Below, piece by piece: positions 22,272 through 27,079 of a stretch of DNA of 27,079 bases. The DNA is taken from the IMG/VR virus record IMGVR_UViG_3300005617_000113, positions 1 through 27,079 of that record; one strand, given 5' to 3'. Every line of letters starts with the position of its first letter. Position 1 is the stretch's first letter. A program made the translations under genes and the position numbers. The stretch is from a virus. The notes beneath the pieces are model-generated. The model saw only the letters and a program-made list of their open reading frames with translations, was not told the origin of the DNA and searched no databases.

Positions 22272-22649
22272 ATGACCGGAGAAACCGTTCCCCTCCAAAA
22301 ACACCTTGAGGCACTGCGCGACGCCGACGCCCGGTTCAATGAGGAGCGGGACCGCCGCTACAGCGAAGTAAATATCGAGCGCGAGAAGGCGCTGAAGATC
22401 AAGGAAACCGCCGACCTCGCCGCCCTTCAGCTTGCGCGGGAAATCCAGACCTATAAGGACGAGAAGGCCAACGAGCTCCGCGAACAGATCAACAGCGAGC
22501 GCGGCCTGTACGCAACCAACAGGGATATCGAGCCGATCAAAGCCTACGTCTCGTCGCAGACCGGCCGCGGCCTCGGCATGTATGCGCTGTTCGGCGTGAT
22601 CATGACCTTATTGACGGCCGCAATCGCAGTTGCCGTCTATCTGAAGTAG
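22272..22649 (+). CDS. Tail-anchored coiled-coil membrane protein
   Basis: 125 residues. A long charged coiled coil covers about residues 8-80 (RDADARFNEERDRRYSEV, then NELREQINSERGLYATN), followed by IEPIKAYVSSQ and a C-terminal transmembrane helix (MYALFGVIMTLLTAAIAVAV, residues about 102-121) ending YLK. It is thus anchored by its C-terminus with the coil probably in the cytoplasm. The gene starts 19 bases after the preceding membrane gene with no strong Shine-Dalgarno. Such proteins are common in phage lysis or host-interaction regions, but I cannot assign a function. Pairing with the upstream coiled coil across or along the membrane is a testable idea. Confidence 0.7.
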   Translation: MTGETVPLQKHLEALRDADARFNEERDRRYSEVNIEREKALKIKETADLAALQLAREIQTYKDEKANELREQINSERGLYATNRDIEPIKAYVSSQTGRGLGMYALFGVIMTLLTAAIAVAVYLK

Positions 22650-22655
22650 ACCGCC

Positions 22656-22850
22656 GTGGATGTCTTCGTTGTCGAACCGATAGAATGCCTGGCCGCGGTG
22701 CTGATGGGCAGCGGCAACGAGATCAGCCTGCTGAAGCGCAACGGCAGCACCATCACGACCAATCTGGAACCGTCGCTCGGTAGGCTGGTCCGGGGCAAGC
22801 GATACCGCGTGACGTTCGAAGAGATTGCCGATAGCCCGGGCCAGCCCTGA
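22656..22850 (+). CDS. Small hypothetical protein
   Basis: 64 residues with a GTG start, six bases after the preceding stop. The sequence is compact and strand-rich: VFVVEPIECLAAVLMGSG, then ISLLKRNGSTITTNLEP and a C-terminal RYRVTFEEIADSP. No signal or membrane segment. The reading frame is the only substantial one in this stretch and ends five bases before element R6, marking the end of the lysis block. No family is recognised and no clear Shine-Dalgarno is present, so it is less secure than its neighbours. Confidence 0.5.
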   Translation: MDVFVVEPIECLAAVLMGSGNEISLLKRNGSTITTNLEPSLGRLVRGKRYRVTFEEIADSPGQP

Positions 22851-22854
22851 TTAC

Positions 22855-22869
22855 GGTGCGTTGTTGGGG
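22855..22869 (+). promoter_or_regulatory. 15-bp element, copy R6 (two mismatches)
   Basis: GGTGCGTTGTTGGGG, with changes at positions 10 and 15. It is followed at once by a hairpin, GGGGT (22866-22870) with ACCCC (22876-22880), and heads the final adsorption block; the next start is at 22935. Between them lies a second small inverted repeat, CCGGC (22902-22906) with GCCGG (22911-22915). Confidence 0.65.
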
Positions 22870-22934
22870 TTCCTGACCCCTCCTACCGTCCCCGCTAGGC
22901 ACCGGCTCGGGCCGGCCATTTGCGAGGCGGGTCC

Positions 22935-23222
22935 ATGTCCAACAAGATCGAAAACGTCCAATTTACGAACATCTCGGCGAGCACCGCGGCATTCACGCTG
23001 CGAGGTGGCAATTACGGCATTACGGTATCGGCGACCTTCGGCGGTGGCTCGGTGACCCTGCAGCGGCTGGCGGCCGACGCCGCGACCTATGTCACCGTCG
23101 TCACCGCCTTCACGGCCGCAGGCTATGCGTCAGCCAATCTCCCATCCGGCACATATCGCCTGACGATCGCGACCGCGACGGCCGTCTACGCTGACGTCGT
23201 TTCCATCGCAACACCACTGTGA
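22935..23222 (+). CDS. Small beta-rich probable virion protein
   Basis: 95 residues. GAGG seven bases before the ATG. The text is strand-rich with regular Gly and Thr: FTLRGGNYGITVSATFGGG near residue 20, SVTLQRLAADAATYVTVV, then NLPSGTYRLTIATATAVYA near residue 76. This looks like a small Ig-like or jelly-roll domain such as occurs in phage decoration or fibre-associated proteins. It is first in the last block after element R6, followed by other small virion-type genes and two glycan-related proteins. A minor tail or capsid surface protein is the likely role, inferred from composition and context. Confidence 0.7.
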   Translation: MSNKIENVQFTNISASTAAFTLRGGNYGITVSATFGGGSVTLQRLAADAATYVTVVTAFTAAGYASANLPSGTYRLTIATATAVYADVVSIATPL

Positions 23223-23231
23223 GGATGCGCC

Positions 23232-23345
23232 ATGTGGACAGCACTTCGGATCGTAATCTTCGGCGCCAATAGCAGTGCTTCAGGAAGCAGCGGAGGGGGC
23301 GGGTCTCTCCCTGAAGGCAGCTTCTATCAAATCATCATCGGCTAA
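23232..23345 (+). CDS. Small 37-residue protein
   Basis: ATG at 23232 with GAGG nine bases upstream at the previous stop. It begins with a hydrophobic MWTALRIVIFGA, has a flexible Ser/Gly linker (SSASGSSGGGGS), and ends LPEGSFYQIIIG. The two short hydrophobic strands joined by a linker suggest a small clip or an exposed peptide of a virion. It fills an otherwise empty 135-base gap, and the next gene has its own Shine-Dalgarno overlapping this stop. No family is recognised. Confidence 0.55.
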   Translation: MWTALRIVIFGANSSASGSSGGGGSLPEGSFYQIIIG

Positions 23346-23357
23346 AGGACCAGGCAA

Positions 23358-24113
23358 ATGGCTGCAGGAATCGTCTATCACAACATCACCACGGCGAGCG
23401 GGGTAACCTTCTCGATTGCTTGCTGGGTGCCTGACACTGCTGCCCCGGACGTGGGCGCTATCCCCGTCCAGTTGCCAATCAACTCGTCGGGAGCGGCGAT
23501 GGCAACCGGGTCGGGTGCGAACGGCACTACCGTGCCGCGCGTTGCGCTTGCAACCGACAGCCCGGGGATCATCGCCACGGGAACCCAAGCGGCTCCTTCT
23601 GCATCCTATCTCTCGTCGGTTGTTGCCGGCGATATTGCCCATGACGGCGTAGACAGCGGCAACCCTGCCAAGATCGGTGGCGTTGCGCGCAGTTCTGAGC
23701 CAACGGCTGTTGCTACAGCCGACCGCGTGCAAGCGATGTTCGACCTTGTTGGCAAGATGATCGTTCTGCCCTACGCCAACCCGGAAAACTTCGTCTCTGG
23801 CGCGATTACATCGGCGATGACAGGCACGACCTCAACTTCGCTGATCGCCGCTCCTGCTTCTGGCCTGCGCAACTACATCACGCAAATCACGGTCTCCAAT
23901 GCGCACGCAACAGTCGGAACCGATATTATTATCCAGGACGGGTCGGGCGGAACGACGCTCTACACGATCCCGGCCGCGGCTGTGTATGGTGGTGCTGTCA
24001 TTACCTTCCCCACGCCGCTTCGCCAGCCAACGACGGCAACGGCGATCTTCTGCGCCAACGTCACGACGGGAGCGAGCACCAAGGTTTCCGCCTCTGGCTA
24101 TAAGGGCATTTAA
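23358..24113 (+). CDS. Probable virion structural protein
   Basis: 251 residues, AAGGA eight bases before the ATG. An N-terminal half with PINSSGAAMATGSGANGTT and PRVALATDSP (near residue 60), then DGVDSGNPAKIGGVA around residue 95 is a pattern I have seen in phage structural proteins of unknown role. The C-terminal 100 residues are a beta-sandwich-like domain with YITQITVSNAHATVGTDIII and TPLRQPTTATAIFCANVTTG. No signal peptide. It probably sits on the head or tail surface. The assignment is by resemblance and by position in the adsorption block. Confidence 0.7.
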   Translation: MAAGIVYHNITTASGVTFSIACWVPDTAAPDVGAIPVQLPINSSGAAMATGSGANGTTVPRVALATDSPGIIATGTQAAPSASYLSSVVAGDIAHDGVDSGNPAKIGGVARSSEPTAVATADRVQAMFDLVGKMIVLPYANPENFVSGAITSAMTGTTSTSLIAAPASGLRNYITQITVSNAHATVGTDIIIQDGSGGTTLYTIPAAAVYGGAVITFPTPLRQPTTATAIFCANVTTGASTKVSASGYKGI

Positions 24114-24115
24114 AC

Positions 24116-24934
24116 ATGCCCATATTGACCACGGGAGCGGGAAAGTTTCCCGCGATTGGCGCAAGTTATACCGGCCCCGGCGATATCAACGGCGCGGCTT
24201 TGGGATGGTGGGGTCTTCGTGGGTTCAGTGCGGCTTATTCGACTGGAAGTAATCCAGCAATCGATGTGGTCGATACGGCGACCGGGTTGACGACTACGAC
24301 CATCAACATCCTTTCAGATGGCACACTTGATGTGGCAACAATCAACGCTCTCGGTTATGCCGTTAGCGTTACAAAGCTCTACGATCAGAGCGGCGGGGGC
24401 AAGCATTTTACGCGGGCGACTCTCGCCCAAATGCCAACACTTACCACGAGCGGTGTGACGGGGCTCGGCGCGACACGCCCGGCAATGAGCTTCCTGTCTC
24501 AACACATGACGGCATCCGCTATCACGCAATCCCAGTCATTTACCGAAAGCTTCGTCGGGGAAAGGACTTCGGGCACGGCCTACGGGTACATATTTGGAGA
24601 CAACGCGGCGGTTCTTCTGTTCAACAACGCGGCGAACGGCATGGCCATGTTCGCAGGCAGCTCAGTTCCGTCCGCCACCGCGAACGATAATGTGTTCCAT
24701 GCAGCCCAGGCTTTCTTCTCCAATGCTTCCGGAGCCATTTACATCGATGGATCAAACAGCGCCATGGCGAGCATGGGCACGACTGGATTATCCGGAACGC
24801 TGTTTCTGTACACCCAGAACGGTTCCGGCGGTCTCGTGACGGGGAAATTCTGCGAAGTCGGCGTGTGGGCAGGGGACAAGACGGCGAACAACAGCGCGAT
24901 GAATTCCAATCAGCATACCTACTGGGGTTTTTAA
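24116..24934 (+). CDS. Arabinofuranosidase-like / LamG-like adsorption protein
   Basis: 272 residues, ATG two bases after the previous stop. The sequence follows the catalytic-domain pattern of alpha-L-arabinofuranosidase B as found in phage tail proteins: GWWGLRGFSAAYSTG near residue 30 (usual form YSLRRL), a strand with INILSDGTLDVATINAL near residue 63, KLYDQSGGGKHFT at residue 87 (usual WYDQSGNG), and RPAMSF near residue 121. The rest resembles a concanavalin/LamG-like sandwich. Phage versions probably bind host or environmental glycans; whether this one keeps hydrolytic activity is unclear. It is followed with no gap by a large glycosidase-like gene, so the two may work together at the tail tip. 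Confidence 0.65.
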   Translation: MPILTTGAGKFPAIGASYTGPGDINGAALGWWGLRGFSAAYSTGSNPAIDVVDTATGLTTTTINILSDGTLDVATINALGYAVSVTKLYDQSGGGKHFTRATLAQMPTLTTSGVTGLGATRPAMSFLSQHMTASAITQSQSFTESFVGERTSGTAYGYIFGDNAAVLLFNNAANGMAMFAGSSVPSATANDNVFHAAQAFFSNASGAIYIDGSNSAMASMGTTGLSGTLFLYTQNGSGGLVTGKFCEVGVWAGDKTANNSAMNSNQHTYWGF

Positions 24935-27079
24935 GTGGGGATCTTGCTGTTAGGCGCGGCGCCGCAGTTCTCAAAGCGCTCTGTCATCAATATGAACCAG
25001 ACGGCGTTCTATTACGAATATGCGTTCATTGACCACATAAAGAGCAGCGTTCAGTTTGGCGGACCTGGGGGCGGCTCCCCTTGGAACACGGTCGGCGGGG
25101 CCGTTTGGGGGCAAAATATAGACTCGGATGGATGGCCGAGCTACTCCACCGTAACCATCAACAAGCGCGCAACATTCGGCGGCATCCTGATTCCTGCCTC
25201 ATCTAATTTTGCCGGACCGTATACGATCGACGGATTCGGGTCCGGGACCATCGCACTCAGCGCCGGGTCATGGACGCTCGGAAGCGCTACCGGCGTTAGC
25301 CTCGCTGGCAGCACCCTCACCGTAACGGATCAGGGGGTGGGCGTCAGGTGGACGGCTCAGCTCACCTATTCCGGCTCTCGCGGTATCATCGGATTGAATG
25401 CCAACGTTATTGACCCGCTGAACACGGGCAAGTTTCTCAGGAACGTTCGCTGGTATCGAACGGAGGATGCTTCTGATCTCGCTGCGGGCAAAGTATTCCG
25501 CTCGCCATGGAAGCAGACCTATGTGGATTGGTGCCCATCCGCGCTTCGGTTCATGAACTGGACCGGGGGCAACGACTGCAAGCTTAATCGCTTCGAAAAT
25601 CGCACGCTCCCGAGCTACGCATCCTATACCGGAAACTACAATTGGGTTGCCGGTCCCAAATACGGAGAGACCACTGGAACGAACCAGATCGCATTGGCGG
25701 CCGTCACCGGAACAACGGCCTCGATGCAGCATGGCGAGATGGCCATCTGCCGCATCACGAACTCCGCCGTGCGGCAGGGAACCTTCACGGGCGGCAACGT
25801 AGACCGAACGGTTCAATCGATTTCGAACGCGGCAACGCCGGCTGTCCAGTGCAACAGCCACGGCTTTAACAGCGGCGATACCGTGGTGCATTTCATCACC
25901 AGCGGCATGACAACACTGCACCAGTTTCCGTGCACGATCACGGTCACTGATGCCAACCACTACAATATCACGAATTTCAACTCGACGAGTGCCGGGACGT
26001 TCACGGCCGGAACGGTCAATCAATACATCTCTCTTCAAGTCGGAAGCGGCAGCGATCGGACGGCTTATCCTGTCATCTTCTCGAACGGGACAACCTACGC
26101 ATCTGCATTTGGTGACGGCTATATCGTCGCCGGGGATTACAAGACCTTCTATTTCGATAAGACCATTTCCGCACAGACTGACGGCAGCGGCAACCTTGTT
26201 TATGGCGTCTGGATCTTCAATCAGAACGGCGTCGATAAGGGGCATGAGGGAGGCATCCCGCTCGAAGTTTGCACGGCGCTGATCAACGAGCTGAACGCAA
26301 TGTCACCCGTGCGGCCCATCCATATGTGGGTGACGGTCCCGCATTGGGCTATGCTGTCTTCGGATTCCGACTATAGCGCTGGCTCGAATTATGCTGTCAA
26401 AACCGCAGACGTCGTTCTCAACGGGGCCAATGGTTTTTCGGGGCTGAATTCCACCTGCTATCTCTTCATCGAATATAGCAACGAGACTTGGAACAACGCC
26501 GCCGCCTTCCCGCAGGCGAACTATCTTGCTCGAAGGGGCCAGTGTCGCAGCGGCGCGGCGTGGGCGGCCACACTGATTACTGACTACGCCAGCATGGTGG
26601 GGCTACGCTCCTATTTGATGGCAAAGGACATCCAGGCGGCGTTCCCCGGCAACAGTCGGATCAAATATGTCTTGGCCGGGCAGGGAACGCAGGGAATAGC
26701 TGGCGGCACCATGAACTATTTGCGCGTGCACGGCACGACGGCAATGCTGACGGATTCACTCAACCCCGGTGGCGCGGAGCCGATGTCCGTGCATGATTTC
26801 TTCGCGTGGGCGGCCTACGTCTACAACGACGATAGCAACGCGACGTACAGCCTCTCCACCTGCACAACGGCATGGCTTGCAGCGGGGAGTGACCCTGTGG
26901 CCAAGGAGGCTGCCTATGCGCTCTATGTGCAGGGCATTAAGACGTTCGGCGGCACGCAAACCATCGACCAGTACTACGGGACGCTGATGCCCGCCTATGC
27001 GTCAGCAATGGTCGCGCTCGGCAAGCAGACAATGATGTACGAAGGCGGTTGGGATCGCGCGATTGCAGGCTCGGCCGAC
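24935..27079 (+). CDS. Large glycoside-hydrolase-like tail protein, 3' truncated by window edge
   Basis: An open frame of 715 codons runs from a GTG directly after the previous TAA to the last base. An ATG 19 codons later (24992) is an alternative start. The N-terminal 230 residues are strand-rich. A middle segment with SNAATPAVQCNSHGFNSGD near residue 294 is like a small phage adaptor domain. From about residue 420 the text resembles a TIM-barrel glycosidase: WIFNQNGVDKG, PIHMWVTVPHWAM, then FIEYSNETWNN with Glu517 in the Asn-Glu position of an acid/base catalyst, and MMYEGGWD with Glu703 in the position of a nucleophile. This resembles clan-A-like proteins annotated as cellulose-binding. 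A depolymerase role in adsorption is inferred. Confidence 0.65.
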   Translation, partial: MGILLLGAAPQFSKRSVINMNQTAFYYEYAFIDHIKSSVQFGGPGGGSPWNTVGGAVWGQNIDSDGWPSYSTVTINKRATFGGILIPASSNFAGPYTIDGFGSGTIALSAGSWTLGSATGVSLAGSTLTVTDQGVGVRWTAQLTYSGSRGIIGLNANVIDPLNTGKFLRNVRWYRTEDASDLAAGKVFRSPWKQTYVDWCPSALRFMNWTGGNDCKLNRFENRTLPSYASYTGNYNWVAGPKYGETTGTNQIALAAVTGTTASMQHGEMAICRITNSAVRQGTFTGGNVDRTVQSISNAATPAVQCNSHGFNSGDTVVHFITSGMTTLHQFPCTITVTDANHYNITNFNSTSAGTFTAGTVNQYISLQVGSGSDRTAYPVIFSNGTTYASAFGDGYIVAGDYKTFYFDKTISAQTDGSGNLVYGVWIFNQNGVDKGHEGGIPLEVCTALINELNAMSPVRPIHMWVTVPHWAMLSSDSDYSAGSNYAVKTADVVLNGANGFSGLNSTCYLFIEYSNETWNNAAAFPQANYLARRGQCRSGAAWAATLITDYASMVGLRSYLMAKDIQAAFPGNSRIKYVLAGQGTQGIAGGTMNYLRVHGTTAMLTDSLNPGGAEPMSVHDFFAWAAYVYNDDSNATYSLSTCTTAWLAAGSDPVAKEAAYALYVQGIKTFGGTQTIDQYYGTLMPAYASAMVALGKQTMMYEGGWDRAIAGSAD

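Noticed and set aside
785-22869. Element copies as sigma-54 promoters because of TTGC
   Set aside because: The GG to GC spacing is wrong (six bases instead of ten) and the upstream flank is not conserved in R2, R5 and R6.
1-27079. CRISPR array, tRNA genes, insertion sequences, attachment site
   Set aside because: No regularly spaced repeats, cloverleaf-like genes, transposase or integrase were seen on either strand.

Overview
The window is 27 kb of a tailed-phage genome (free phage, prophage or metagenomic contig cannot be told apart here). It is GC-rich with strong third-position GC bias, and all convincing genes except one tiny candidate lie on the + strand. Composition and protein style suggest a podovirus-like phage of a high-GC alphaproteobacterium, perhaps rhizobial; this host call is inference. 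No integrase, replication gene, tRNA, CRISPR array or insertion sequence is visible. Both edges cut genes: the terminase large subunit on the left and a tail glycosidase-like protein on the right.

Layout: (1) 2-802, terminase nuclease end. (2) 856-4978, head-assembly block: three small proteins, the portal, a Bbp19-like protein, a scaffold-like protein and a Cys-rich protein, mostly overlapping or abutting. (3) 4979-6928, a long leader, the major capsid protein, two small probable virion proteins and a clear intrinsic terminator. (4) 6931-17192, tail tube/nozzle proteins A and B followed by three ejection (internal virion) proteins in T7-like order. (5) 17198-20386, a tail fibre and a beta-helix tailspike, both with predicted Sec signal peptides. 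(6) 20532-22850, lysis block: CHAP-type endolysin, holin, nested spanin pair, two membrane/coiled-coil proteins and a small hypothetical. (7) 22855-27079, a second adsorption block: small virion proteins, an arabinofuranosidase-like/LamG-like protein and a large glycoside-hydrolase-like protein that runs off the window.

The most unusual signal is a 15-bp element, GGTGCGTTGCTGGGA, found six times (four exact in the first 12 bases and nearly exact in the rest, all on the + strand) plus one half-diverged copy. The copies sit at the edges of the functional blocks: at the terminase stop codon, before the capsid leader (diverged), immediately behind the only strong terminator, before each tail fibre, before the lysis genes and before the last adsorption block. 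The 3' half of the element forms the 5' arm of a hairpin. In the two clearest cases (6939-6973 and 17206-17237) the hairpin closes exactly at the base before the start codon, with different inner sequence but the same outer pairs. I interpret the elements as phage-specific promoters whose transcripts start with a structured leader, or as a processing/antitermination/translation element. They also mislead gene finding: false starts inside the element give spurious N-termini beginning MVRCWE.
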